Shown piece after piece: positions 1 to 8,000 of a DNA stretch of 64,000 bases. The first letter of the stretch is position 1. Each line of letters begins with the position of its first letter. Made by a program: the position numbers and the translations under genes. The DNA lies in NCBI RefSeq assembly GCF_007989105.1, contig NZ_BJVK01000002.1, positions 110,339-174,338 of the forward strand, read 5' to 3'. The notes beneath the pieces were generated by a model, which made no database searches, had not been told where the DNA came from, and saw only the letters and a program-made list of their open reading frames with translations. The DNA comes from Lentilactobacillus kefiri (GTDB taxonomy: Bacteria; Bacillota; Bacilli; Lactobacillales; Lactobacillaceae).

Positions 1-155
1 AAACTATCTAAGCCGAATGCAATCAAAAGAATGGAGCCGGCTTTGAGACCTGAATAAAAGCCAACCGCAAATTCGAAAGCCATCCAAGCGGTTGAAAAGT
101 ATTCAGTGCGGAGACTTCGATCAATTAATCCTTGTGAATTCGTGTTACTCGCCAT
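1..155 (-). CDS. Cation-transporter-like membrane protein, N-terminal part (cut by window edge)
   Basis: Only the first ~51 codons are in the window. The peptide starts [20 protein letters not shown] and runs into a hydrophobic stretch ([20 protein letters not shown]), which is consistent with a first membrane helix. The start codon overlaps the end of the ArsR gene by 11 bases (the shared bases include its TAA), with an AAGGGG ribosome site inside that gene, so the two are translationally coupled. Small membrane proteins paired with ArsR repressors are often metal-ion exporters of the cation diffusion facilitator type; that function is inferred from context, not shown by the partial sequence. 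Confidence 0.55.
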   Translation of the reverse strand, partial: MASNTNSQGLIDRSLRTEYFSTAWMAFEFAVGFYSGLKAGSILLIAFGLDS

Positions 156-492
156 GTTTTTTACCCCTTATGACATGATCGGCATGCTCGAGCATCTCGT
201 TGATAACATCGAGAATGTGGGGATCATCTAGTTGATAGTAGTTTGATTTGCCTTCGCGGTGGGACGACACAAGCTGATGCTTCCTTAGTAATGCAAGCTG
301 GTGGGAAACATAGGATTGTTCCAGTCCCAGCAAATTTCCGAGCTCAGTGACATTTAATTCACGTTGTTCAAGAACCTTCAGCATTTGCAGCCGACTTGGA
401 TTACTTAATAATTTGAAGATTCGTTCTGATTCCGATAAGTGTTTATCATCAATCAGTGTGATTTCATCTTGAGAAAGTTGGTTATCAGCCAT
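145..492 (-). CDS. ArsR/SmtB-family winged-helix repressor
   Basis: A protein of about 115 residues with the ArsR winged-helix layout: [20 protein letters not shown] leads into helix-turn-helix segments and ends in a wing ([17 protein letters not shown]). These repressors normally release DNA when they bind metal or another effector and control a neighbouring exporter. No cysteines are present, so a classical ArsR arsenic site is absent; a C-terminal His/Asp/Glu-rich helix ([17 protein letters not shown]) resembles the alpha-5 zinc-type sites of CzrA/SmtB members. Methionines upstream are in frame, but AAAGGA sits correctly only for the start at 492. It is cotranscribed with the membrane gene that follows. 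Confidence 0.85.
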   Translation of the reverse strand: MADNQLSQDEITLIDDKHLSESERIFKLLSNPSRLQMLKVLEQRELNVTELGNLLGLEQSYVSHQLALLRKHQLVSSHREGKSNYYQLDDPHILDVINEMLEHADHVIRGKKHGE

Positions 493-507
493 ATATGTCA
501 TTCCTTT

Positions 508-529
508 CATATGAATACTTTAACATATG
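508..529. promoter_or_regulatory. Probable ArsR operator (imperfect palindrome)
   Basis: Two CATATG hexamers (508-513 and 524-529) face each other across a 10-base AT-rich centre just upstream of the repressor start. The layout resembles the ATATG..CATAT operators of SmtB/CzrA-type repressors, so autoregulation is likely. Inference from position and symmetry. Confidence 0.5.
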
Positions 530-555
530 TTGTTTGGGATGTAAACGGATATGTA

Positions 556-590
556 AAAAGCCGGGCAAGATGTTTATCTTGTCCGGCTTC
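556..590 (-). terminator. Rho-independent terminator after the dehydrogenase gene
   Basis: An inverted repeat AAGCCGGRCAAGAT with a short loop is followed, on the minus strand, by a T-run. It lies between the end of the dehydrogenase gene and the ArsR promoter. Confidence 0.85.
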
Positions 591-625
591 TTTATTATTT
601 AAGATTTATGATTTGTGATTATGAA

Positions 626-1696
626 TTACAGTGATGGATCAATCATAATCTTTACTTGTGATTTATCAGTTGAAAGAGCTTTGATTCCGTCTTCAAGAGC
701 ATCGTCTAAGCTGACTTTCTTCGTAACAACTTTCTTGAAGAGATCCTTGTTGTTATCAATAATTCCTAAAACATTCGGGAATGAGTTGTTGTAGCAAAGA
801 GTGGTGATGACGTCTTTACCTTGCATAATCAGGTCATCGGTCATATTCATTGTAATTGGCTTTGCATAAAGAGCGACGATTTGAATAATTCCTGTTCGCT
901 TGGTTACTTTCAGTGCTGAGTCAAATGTTGCTTGAACACCGGCACATTCGAAGGTAATGTCAACGCCATTTGGCAGGTCTTTCTTGATAACTTGTTCAAC
1001 ATTATCTTTGGTAGGGTCAAGAACATTTTCGATTCCCAATTCTTTGGCTTTGGCCAAACGAACCTTTGAAACATCCACAATGTAAACGTGGTTGGCGCCA
1101 GCAATTTTAGCTAATACAGCTTCCAACAAGCCAATTGGGCCGGCACCCATAACAGCAACGTTTTGGCCTTCACGTAGGTGACTCTTCTTAATGGCTTCGT
1201 AAACAACGGCAGTTGGTTCAGCCAAGGCACCTAATTCAAAGTCCATGTCATCTGGCATTTTGTGGGCAAATACGCCTTGAACGTTGGCAAATTCTGCCAT
1301 TCCGCCATCTTCTGAGAAGCCTAAGAAGTTTCCGGCACCATCAGTTGAAACAGCTCTGTTACAGAAGTTGTAGTTTCCGGCACGACAGTTTTCACATTTA
1401 CCACAAGCAAGAAGTGGTTCAACCGCAACATGATCACCAACTTTGAGATCATCAACGTCTTTTCCGACCTTGACAATTTCACCTGAGAATTCATGTCCCA
1501 AAGTAATTGGAACAGTTTTACCGGTTAGTGGATATGGAACGGTTGGTAATCCCCAGCCTTCCAAATAGGCATGTAAATCACTACCACAAATTCCACAATA
1601 TTTAACCTTGATTTGAACTTGATCATCTTTTGGTTCAGGAATTGCGACGTCTTCGACACGAATATCTTTTTCACCATAAATACGTACTGCTTTCAT
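626..1696 (-). CDS. bdhA: Zinc-dependent 2,3-butanediol-type dehydrogenase (MDR family)
   Basis: A 356-residue medium-chain dehydrogenase, the usual length for (R,R)-butanediol and sorbitol dehydrogenases. The catalytic zinc motif includes C37 (CGICGSD) and H68-E69 (GHEFSG); four cysteines at about 98, 101, 104 and 112 form the structural zinc site. The Rossmann glycine motif is GAGPIG near 184. It probably interconverts acetoin (or diacetyl) and 2,3-butanediol with NAD(H), a redox outlet in heterofermenters; other vicinal diols or polyols remain possible. It is monocistronic, with a strong AGGAGG site, a consensus-like promoter that overlaps a cre-like box, and its own terminator. Confidence 0.85.
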   Translation of the reverse strand: MKAVRIYGEKDIRVEDVAIPEPKDDQVQIKVKYCGICGSDLHAYLEGWGLPTVPYPLTGKTVPITLGHEFSGEIVKVGKDVDDLKVGDHVAVEPLLACGKCENCRAGNYNFCNRAVSTDGAGNFLGFSEDGGMAEFANVQGVFAHKMPDDMDFELGALAEPTAVVYEAIKKSHLREGQNVAVMGAGPIGLLEAVLAKIAGANHVYIVDVSKVRLAKAKELGIENVLDPTKDNVEQVIKKDLPNGVDITFECAGVQATFDSALKVTKRTGIIQIVALYAKPITMNMTDDLIMQGKDVITTLCYNNSFPNVLGIIDNNKDLFKKVVTKKVSLDDALEDGIKALSTDKSQVKIMIDPSL

Positions 1697-1741
1697 GTTA
1701 TGACCTCCTACAATGAAAAACTTCTTACCATCAACACCATT

Positions 1742-1770
1742 AGTTTACACCATGACGAAATCGCTTACAA
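1742..1770 (-). promoter_or_regulatory. Dehydrogenase promoter with overlapping cre-like box
   Basis: On the minus strand a -35 TTGTAA (1765-1770) and a -10 TAAACT (1742-1747) are 17 bases apart. TGTAAGCGATTTCG at 1756-1769 matches the cre consensus TGWAANCGNTNWCA at all but the last base and covers the -35 and spacer, where CcpA binding would repress. Binding is inferred. Confidence 0.6.
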
Positions 1771-1902
1771 TAGGGACCGGCGATAATCAATATTATTTTC
1801 ACAATCTAGTCATTTAGCCTTCAAAAAGGTTGCTATTGTGGGGATGAAGAGGGTATCATATTATGTGTATAATGAGTCACAAGACGTTGAAACCCAGGAA
1901 TT

Positions 1903-2421
1903 TTGGAGGCGATCACGATCGAATCAATTAAGTGTGCCGATACCCGTTCGATTCATGAAAGTTATGTATTTCCAGCTCAACTAAATAATCACCAAATGCA
2001 ATTTGGCGGTGAAACGCTGCGAATTTTGGATGCCAATGCCGGCTTGGCAGGGGTAAAATTTGTTCCCGGAAACTTATCTTTTGTAACGGCTGGATATGAT
2101 CACATTCAGTTCTTGTCACCGGCAAAGGCCAATGATATTTTAACGTGCATTTCATACGTGACCGGATGTGAAGGCCGGGCAATCGAAGTCTTTACAAAGT
2201 TCTTAACAACGGATATCAAGACAAAAGAAGTTAAAGTGGCCTTCATTGCTTTTTGCACGTTGATTGTGACGAATACGATTGACGAAATCCATTTTCCAAA
2301 ACTCGTTGCCGAATCTGAAGAAGAAAAGTATTTGTTGGCAACCTATAAAGAACGTCTGAAGGTTCGAAGAGTAGAATTAGACGATAATAAAACGACCATT
2401 TCTCATTTAAGCCTAAAATGA
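1903..2421 (+). CDS. Acyl-CoA thioesterase, hotdog fold (YciA/BFIT type)
   Basis: About 167-172 residues of a single-hotdog acyl-CoA thioesterase; the signature is the opening CADTRSIHESYVFPAQLNNH followed by FGGETLRILDANAGLAG. The family hydrolyses acyl-CoA in the cytoplasm. The 5' end is odd. The only frame-compatible canonical start is TTG at 1903, which overlaps the GGAGG ribosome site (1905-1909). The codon at the proper distance from that site is ATC at 1918, which would give (M)ESIKCADTRS. Either a non-canonical ATC start is used or an ATG was lost. An extended -10 (TGTG then TATAAT at 1868-1873) lies upstream. Confidence 0.8.
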   Translation: MEAITIESIKCADTRSIHESYVFPAQLNNHQMQFGGETLRILDANAGLAGVKFVPGNLSFVTAGYDHIQFLSPAKANDILTCISYVTGCEGRAIEVFTKFLTTDIKTKEVKVAFIAFCTLIVTNTIDEIHFPKLVAESEEEKYLLATYKERLKVRRVELDDNKTTISHLSLK

Positions 2422-2501
2422 TCGTTGAAAGCGCAATTCATGTTTATTGATTCACATAATGGTAAGATAAAATTAGATAGATAACTTTGGAGGTGTTGGT
2501 T

Positions 2502-2936
2502 ATGTATGAAACAATTTTGGTTCCTGTTGACGGTAGTGATAACGCAATGAACGCTGTTGAAGAAGCAGCCAAGTTGGCTAAATCATTTGGTTCCACACTG
2601 CAAATCGTTTCGGTGGCCACTGACCAGCGATATGTTCAATACGGTGTCACCTTGGGTCAAGACGTTATGGAGTCATTCAGTGAGCGGGCGGGAGAGATTT
2701 TGGATGATGCCCGCGATATCGCAGAAAAGCAGGGCGTCAAGGTAGAAACCCACTTTGTTGTTGGTGTTCCTAAAATTCAAATTTCAAAGGAATTGCCGGA
2801 GAAGTATGATGCATCGTTGATCGTAATGGGTAAATCAGGAGTCAACGGCATATCAAGAGCAATTCTAGGATCCACAACAGCCTATGTTGTAAGACATTCA
2901 ACTGTGAATGTGATGGTTGTGGATTATAAAAAGTAG
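2502..2936 (+). CDS. Universal stress protein, UspA family
   Basis: A 144-residue single-domain Usp. It begins YETILVPVDGSDNAMNAVEEA and carries the ATP-binding signature near the C-terminus (VMGKSGVNGISRAILGSTTAYVVRHS, G-2x-G-9x-G-S/T). Such proteins bind ATP and support survival under stress. The ATG at 2502 is chosen because GGAGG lies 8 bases before it; the upstream TTG overlaps that site. The stop codon TAG touches the first base of the long hairpin element that follows, with no normal terminator between. Confidence 0.93.
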   Translation: MYETILVPVDGSDNAMNAVEEAAKLAKSFGSTLQIVSVATDQRYVQYGVTLGQDVMESFSERAGEILDDARDIAEKQGVKVETHFVVGVPKIQISKELPEKYDASLIVMGKSGVNGISRAILGSTTAYVVRHSTVNVMVVDYKK

Positions 2937-3054
2937 TGCGCGACGAGCCCCGATTAGGGCACGGAGTACAAGGAGAAGTAGGCAATGATGAACGTTCTTT
3001 GTTCATCGTTGCCTACTTTTTCTTGTACAGTAGTGCCCTGGGGTGTCGGAGCGT
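2936..3054 (+). repeat. Structured hairpin element, copy A
   Basis: A ~119-base imperfect hairpin that begins at the stop codon of the stress-protein gene. From outside in: GAC/GTC; loop GAG against T; CCCC/GGGG; bulge GATT; AGGGCAC/GTGCCCT; internal loop GGA against AGTA; GTACAAG/CTTGTAC; then a long apical stem. The right end carries the GTCGGAGC box. No U-run follows. Same architecture as copies B-E with different stem sequences. Confidence 0.8.
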
Positions 3055-3395
3055 GATTGAGAGGCCGAAGGGAGCAGTAAATAAAATAACAACGGCGCCT
3101 TGGTTGCCAACAACTCCAAAAAATATGGTGCTCCCACATCATCAGTGCCCTGGGGTGTCGGAGCGTGATTGAAAGGCCGAAGGGAGCAGTAAATAAAATG
3201 ACAACTGTCCCCTGGTTGCCAACAATCCAAAGAAATTGGATATTTCCACATTATCCGTGCCCGAGGGTGTCGGAGCGTGATTGAGAGGCTAAAGGAAGCA
3301 GTCAATAAAATGACAACGGCACCCAACAATCCAAAGAAATATGAACGTCCCCACATATTGACTCCATGGGGTGTTAGCGCCCAATTGAGCCACTA
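3031..3395 (+). repeat. Tandem ~112-base repeats grown from the right arm of copy A
   Basis: Three imperfect direct repeats start at 3031, 3144 and 3256, spaced 113 and 112 bases; a degenerate fourth begins near 3360. Each opens with the right-hand box of the hairpin element (GTGCCC..GGGTGTCGGAGCGTGATTGA) and continues through an AGCAGT(A/C)AATAAAAT block. No protein-coding reading is convincing. Together with copy A this fills the 558-base gap 2937-3494, apart from the promoter that follows. Confidence 0.8.
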
Positions 3396-3420
3396 AAACG
3401 AGTCCGTCGAACCTTTCACT

Positions 3421-3472
3421 TTAGTAACGATTACTAATAAAGCTAAATTTTCAATTTCACACATGGTACAAT
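3421..3472 (+). promoter_or_regulatory. Promoter with upstream palindrome for the YibE/F genes
   Basis: An extended -10 (TGG then TACAAT, 3467-3472) lies 23 bases before the gene. TTAGTAA-CGA-TTACTAA at 3421-3437, with perfect 7-base arms, sits upstream and may be a regulator site. The regulator is unknown. Confidence 0.45.
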
Positions 3473-3503
3473 AATTTTAAATTAATCTGAAAAGATGTGT
3501 GTT

Positions 3504-4610
3504 ATGGACGCTAAACTAACAAGTAAAATGACCTGGCTTCAGATTCTGCTGGTAATTGCATTTTGTTTTCTGGCAGCGTTTTTCTGCCAGCATAATGACA
3601 AGCTCTATCATCAGACAATTTTCCAAGTGAGCCGTGTGGAAAACGGAAAAGCCGTTAAGATGACAGATGAATTTCAAAACGTGGATCATTATCACAGCCA
3701 AATGTTGTATGGAAAAATAACCAACGGGAAACACGTTGGAAAAACGTTAAAAATTAAAAATTCGTATAGTGATTCCCATGCAATGGATCACCAGTATACA
3801 AAGGGCCAGAAACTCTTTATAACCCTTCACACACAACCCCGGCTTCACGCAACCGTGAAAGATATTAAGCGTGATGCACCGATTGCGTTTTTATTTGCCA
3901 TCGCCATCAGCTTGATGTTTGTCATTCTGAAATTACGGGGGATAACCGTTATCTCGAGTATTTTAATCAATACGATTCTGTTTTGGATTGCGGTTAAAAT
4001 TGATCATACCAATAACGGATCGGCGGTAATCCTGATCTTTAGTATATTGGCGGTTATCTTCTGTTTTGTCACATTGTTGCTGGTCATGGGGTGGAGCAAG
4101 AAAATGCTGGTCACGTTGTCAGCGGTTCTGTGTGCCACAGCGGCAACCATTCTCATTACCTTGCTTGTCTTTGGAATCACTCACGAAAAAGGGATTTACT
4201 ATGAGTCAATGCAATACGTGACTCAGTTACCAAAACCTTTATTCATCGCAGAAGTCTTGATTGGTGTTTTGGGGGCTGTTATGGATGAGGCAACCGATAT
4301 TGTGGCTTCGTTGGCAACTTTGAAGCAGGAACGGCCACAACTCAGTCGAATGGCAATCTTTAAATCCGGCCGGCAGATTGGTAAATCAATCATGGGACCT
4401 TTGATCAACGTGTTATTCTTTATCTTCATGGCAGAAACGCTTGCCATGACGTTGCTATATTTGAAGAACGGCAATACTTGGCATTACTCATTTTCAATGA
4501 ACATGTCACTGGGAATGACCTCAAGTCTTATCAGTGGAATTGGAATTGTGCTTACGGTCATTTTATCGAGTGTATTTGCCGGACTCTGGATTAAAGGAGA
4601 TGAACGCTGA
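3504..4610 (+). CDS. YibE/F family integral membrane protein
   Basis: About 368 residues: an N-terminal signal-anchor helix (WLQILLVIAFCFLAAFF), an extracytoplasmic domain to about residue 125, then a series of membrane helices holding the YibE/F core (IGVLGAVMDEATDIVASLATL). Function is not established for the family; the polytopic fold suggests transport. An in-frame ATG at 3495 has no better ribosome site than 3504, so the start is uncertain by three codons. Its TGA overlaps the ATG of the next gene by one base, so the two are made together and may form a hetero-oligomer. Confidence 0.8.
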   Translation: MDAKLTSKMTWLQILLVIAFCFLAAFFCQHNDKLYHQTIFQVSRVENGKAVKMTDEFQNVDHYHSQMLYGKITNGKHVGKTLKIKNSYSDSHAMDHQYTKGQKLFITLHTQPRLHATVKDIKRDAPIAFLFAIAISLMFVILKLRGITVISSILINTILFWIAVKIDHTNNGSAVILIFSILAVIFCFVTLLLVMGWSKKMLVTLSAVLCATAATILITLLVFGITHEKGIYYESMQYVTQLPKPLFIAEVLIGVLGAVMDEATDIVASLATLKQERPQLSRMAIFKSGRQIGKSIMGPLINVLFFIFMAETLAMTLLYLKNGNTWHYSFSMNMSLGMTSSLISGIGIVLTVILSSVFAGLWIKGDER

Positions 4611-5380
4611 TGGGATCGATTACTGCATTGGGGATCGTTTTACTGATCTTGATGATCATTGTTGGCGGTAAACAAGGCATCACTTCATTCTTGAGCATGG
4701 TCGTTAACTTTGGAATCCTCTTCTTCACCATCGTTTTAATTGCCTTTCATTTACCACCGATTACCGTGACGATTGTCTCCAGCATTATCCTGTTATCCAT
4801 TACGATTTTTTGGAGCAGTGCCAGTGACAATGCCTCCACAACCGCTTTTCAAGCATCGGTTGTGGTCGTTATCCTGATTGTCGTGATTATTATTCCGATT
4901 GAATATTGGGCACAGGTTGGCGGTTTTGGTTTGGAAGACAGTGAAGAGCTTGAAGGCTTGTCGACTTACGTTGGGATCAATTTCACCAAGATTGCGATTG
5001 CCACAGCTATTCTAAGCTCACTGGGAGCCGTCGCTGAAGCCGCAATCGCTATTGCATCAGGCTTGGATGAAATTATTTCACAGCATAAAGAAATTAAGAG
5101 TGGTCAATTGTTTGTTGATGGTACGGTGATTGGTAAACAAATCATCGGAACCGCCGTGAACACATTATTCTTTGGCTTTTTCGGTAGTTCGATGGCACTG
5201 TTCATTTGGTTTTATGGCCTTCACTACACCTTTGGCGAAATTTTAAACGACAAGATATTTGCTGCGGAACTGATTGCAATTGTGGTTTCATTGATTGGGG
5301 TTGTGACGACAATTCCGGTGACAACCTGGATAATGAGTTTTAAGCTCAAAAAGCTTCATAAATCACAGTTAAAGGAATAA
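4610..5380 (+). CDS. YibE/F family integral membrane protein, second subunit
   Basis: A 256-residue, almost wholly hydrophobic protein with about seven membrane helices. It shares the YibE/F core with its neighbour (SSLGAVAEAAIAIASGLDEII aligns with GVLGAVMDEATDIVASL) but lacks the extracytoplasmic N-terminal domain. It is translationally coupled to the preceding gene; AAGGAGA lies at that gene's 3' end. The pair looks like a duplication that split into a long and a short subunit. Function unknown. Confidence 0.8.
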   Translation: MGSITALGIVLLILMIIVGGKQGITSFLSMVVNFGILFFTIVLIAFHLPPITVTIVSSIILLSITIFWSSASDNASTTAFQASVVVVILIVVIIIPIEYWAQVGGFGLEDSEELEGLSTYVGINFTKIAIATAILSSLGAVAEAAIAIASGLDEIISQHKEIKSGQLFVDGTVIGKQIIGTAVNTLFFGFFGSSMALFIWFYGLHYTFGEILNDKIFAAELIAIVVSLIGVVTTIPVTTWIMSFKLKKLHKSQLKE

Positions 5381-5443
5381 AGTGGTTTCAACTGTTAAAA
5401 TGATTATATTAAACTCACCAGCTATTTAACGAGGTAATTGCAA

Positions 5444-6388
5444 ATGATTCAGTTTTCTCACGTCACTAAACAATTTGACGGTACAGCTGCATTAAAGGAC
5501 TTAAATCTCACTATTGACGATGGTGAGTTTTTTGTGCTGGTCGGCCCTTCTGGAAGCGGCAAGACAACTCTTCTAAAGACAATTAACCGATTAGTTGTCC
5601 CAACCAGCGGAACGGTCACCATTGATGGGCAGGATGTGTCAAAAAGCCACCTACAGGAATTACGGCGGCACATTGGCTATGTTCTGCAGACTGGGGCGCT
5701 GTTCCCCAATATGACAGTTGAACAAAATGCATCGATTCAACTTGATAACTTGGGGTGGGAAGCACAAAAGAAGCATGAGCGAATTGTGGAACTAATGACC
5801 AAAGTCAATTTGGATCCGGCTCAGTTTCTCCATCGGATGCCCAGTGAGCTATCCGGCGGTGAGGCTCAACGAGTTGGAATTGTCAGAGCGTTGGCTGCCA
5901 GACCCAAACTGGTTTTGATGGATGAGCCCTTCAGCGCGTTGGATCCAGTGTCTCGGCGGCAGCTGCAAAAGATCGTTTTAAATCTTCACAAGCAAATTGA
6001 CACGACCATTGTTTTCGTTACTCACGACATGCACGAGGCGTTTCTTTTGGCGGATCGGCTGGCGGTGATTCATAACGGTGTCATTCTTCAAGAAGGCGAG
6101 CCGGATTACTTAATGGCCAATCCGGCTGATGAATTTGTGAAACGCTTTTTTGATGTGGACAATTCAAATACCCGGTTATTAAAACAAGTCATCACGTCAG
6201 GTCTTGGACGGCCTTTGACAAAACAGGACAACGTCATTCGATTACAGAACAGTCAAACCGTCTATGAGTGGGCGGGCCTTTTGGAGAAGAATCCGACTCA
6301 ACTGATTAGCGTCGATGGTGAAGTGTTGGATCAAAGTGACCTCATTTCCTACGTCGCTGATTTGGGAAAGGAGTCGTCCAATGATTGA
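5444..6388 (+). CDS. ABC transporter ATPase for osmolytes (OpuBA/OpuCA-like)
   Basis: A 314-residue ATPase with Walker A GPSGSGKTT near 36, signature LSGGEAQR near 138, Walker B LVLMDEPFSALD and switch histidine VTHDMHE. It is typical of the glycine-betaine/carnitine/choline family. The region after about 240 is shorter than the two CBS domains of OpuCA, so ionic-strength sensing through a full CBS pair is doubtful. ATG at 5444 follows GAGGT; an upstream TTG is too close to that site. The stop overlaps the next start by 8 bases. Confidence 0.88.
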   Translation: MIQFSHVTKQFDGTAALKDLNLTIDDGEFFVLVGPSGSGKTTLLKTINRLVVPTSGTVTIDGQDVSKSHLQELRRHIGYVLQTGALFPNMTVEQNASIQLDNLGWEAQKKHERIVELMTKVNLDPAQFLHRMPSELSGGEAQRVGIVRALAARPKLVLMDEPFSALDPVSRRQLQKIVLNLHKQIDTTIVFVTHDMHEAFLLADRLAVIHNGVILQEGEPDYLMANPADEFVKRFFDVDNSNTRLLKQVITSGLGRPLTKQDNVIRLQNSQTVYEWAGLLEKNPTQLISVDGEVLDQSDLISYVADLGKESSND

Positions 6389-7907
6389 TTCCGTAGAAGC
6401 ATATGCCAGTAAGAATGCCGGGGCGATTCTTCAAGCCCTTTGGCAGCATGTGGAAATATCGTTAATTGCGATTATTATCACGATTATGATTGCAATTCCA
6501 CTTGCGATTGCTTTGGTTAACCGCCCCAAGATAGGTGAAGTTATCTCACAGCTTGCCGGGATTATTCAAACGATTCCCAGCTTGGCGGTTCTGGGGATTT
6601 TAATTCCATTCGTTGGAATTGGCACGGTACCAGCGATTATTGCCTTAGTCTTATATGCGATTATGCCGATTTTTCAAAATACTTATGCTGGGTTGACGCA
6701 CATTGATCCGGTTTTACTGGAAGCAGCTGACGCATTGGGAGTTACATACCGATTCAAGCTGTTTCGAATTGAACTGCCATTAGCCATGCCGATGATTTTA
6801 TCGGGGATTCGGATTGCCACGGTATTGGTAATTGGAACGGCAACGTTGGCCGCATTAATTGGCGGTGGCGGTCTTGGAACGTACATTTTGTTGGGAATCC
6901 AAACCAACAACAATGATGCGTTGGTTGTCGGTGCGGTCCTTTCAGCAGTGCTGGCATTATTGGCCAGTTGGTTGATTAAAGGACTTTCCAAACTGTCATT
7001 TAAGAAACTCGGCATCGGTGTTCTGGTCGTCCTAGTATTAGGTGGTGGTGCATGGGGCTGGTCAGCATTGACCAAGCCTGCCCAAACAATCACAATTGCC
7101 GGGAAAATGGGTGGGGAACCCGAAATCCTGATTAATATGTATAAAGATTTGGTTGAACAGGACAACCCAAAGATTAAAGTTCAACTTAAGCCAAATTTTG
7201 GCGGAACCAGCTTCTTATTCAAGGCATTGAAAAGTGGTCAGATTGATGTCTATCCCGAGTTCACTGGGACCGTTCTTCAATCACTGGTGAAGTCCTCACA
7301 GAAAGTCAATTCAGATCCTCAATTGGCTTATCAAGATGCTAAAAACGATCTTAATAAGCAATTCAATATGCGTTATCTTAAGCCAATGGCCTACCAAAAC
7401 GGGTATGCCATTACCGTTCGAAAATCGACGGCGGCTAAATATCATTTAAAAACAATTGCCGACCTTCAAAGAGTTGGTAATCGGCTCAATGGCGCGTTTG
7501 ATCCCGACTTTTACCAACAGTCGGACGGTTATCCGGGCTTGCAGAAAGCTTATCATTTTAAGCTGAAATCTGCCCGGACAATGGAGCCCTCGTTGCGATA
7601 CGTTGCTCTGGCTGATGGTCGGGTAGACGTAACCGATGCCTACACAACCGATCCACAAATTCGGCAGTATCACTTGGTGGTCTTAAAAGATTCCAAGCGG
7701 TTCTTCCCGCCATATCAGGGTGCGCCGATGATGACCAATCAGTTTGCGAAGGATCATCCAAACGTGGTTCGTTCATTGAAACGGTTGTCTGGTAAGATTA
7801 CCACTTCGGATATGCAGGAAATGAACTATCAGGTCACCGTCAAACACCACAGTGCAGCCAAAGTGGCCAAACAATATTTAACACAACATGGATTATTATC
7901 TAAATAA
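6381..7907 (+). CDS. Fused permease and substrate-binding protein of osmolyte ABC transporter
   Basis: A 508-residue fusion. Residues about 1-210 form the permease, with an EAA-type loop (EAADALGVTYRFKLFRIELP). A further helix near 215-235 precedes an OpuAC/OpuCC-type binding domain (about 238-508: GKMGGEPEILINMYKDL, DVYPEFTGTV). The binding domain is thus tethered outside the membrane. With the ATPase this makes a complete two-gene importer for quaternary ammonium osmoprotectants; the exact substrate (betaine, carnitine, choline, proline) cannot be read. A bidirectional terminator follows directly. Confidence 0.88.
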   Translation: MIDSVEAYASKNAGAILQALWQHVEISLIAIIITIMIAIPLAIALVNRPKIGEVISQLAGIIQTIPSLAVLGILIPFVGIGTVPAIIALVLYAIMPIFQNTYAGLTHIDPVLLEAADALGVTYRFKLFRIELPLAMPMILSGIRIATVLVIGTATLAALIGGGGLGTYILLGIQTNNNDALVVGAVLSAVLALLASWLIKGLSKLSFKKLGIGVLVVLVLGGGAWGWSALTKPAQTITIAGKMGGEPEILINMYKDLVEQDNPKIKVQLKPNFGGTSFLFKALKSGQIDVYPEFTGTVLQSLVKSSQKVNSDPQLAYQDAKNDLNKQFNMRYLKPMAYQNGYAITVRKSTAAKYHLKTIADLQRVGNRLNGAFDPDFYQQSDGYPGLQKAYHFKLKSARTMEPSLRYVALADGRVDVTDAYTTDPQIRQYHLVVLKDSKRFFPPYQGAPMMTNQFAKDHPNVVRSLKRLSGKITTSDMQEMNYQVTVKHHSAAKVAKQYLTQHGLLSK

Positions 7908-7909
7908 TG

Positions 7910-7962
7910 AAAACAGGCGACTGAGACAAAGTTTTTACTTTTGTCCCAGTCGCCTGTTTTGA
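7910..7962. terminator. Bidirectional terminator between osmolyte transporter and proA
   Basis: A 14-base arm AAAACAGGCGACTG pairs with CAGTCGCCTGTTTT, with further pairing of GACAAA/TTTGTC inside; T-runs lie on both sides, serving the two convergent units. Confidence 0.9.
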
Positions 7963-8000
7963 TGTTTTAAAGTGTTCGGAAAACTGCTCATTTCCGTCAT

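Noticed and set aside
2936..3054. Copy A as a Lacto-usp RNA because of the usp gene
   Set aside because: That motif is described from 5' leaders of usp operons, while this element follows the stop codon and also occurs after unrelated genes. It should still be tested in a search.
2936..3356. Open frames of 60-117 codons on both strands in the repeat block after the stress-protein gene
   Set aside because: They follow the repeat period, have no ribosome sites and show repetitive, Arg/Pro/Cys-rich composition. The DNA is explained by the hairpin element and its tandem right-arm repeats.
3421..3437. cre site upstream of the YibE/F genes
   Set aside because: The palindrome lacks the TGWAANCG spacing; it has one base too few between AA and CG.
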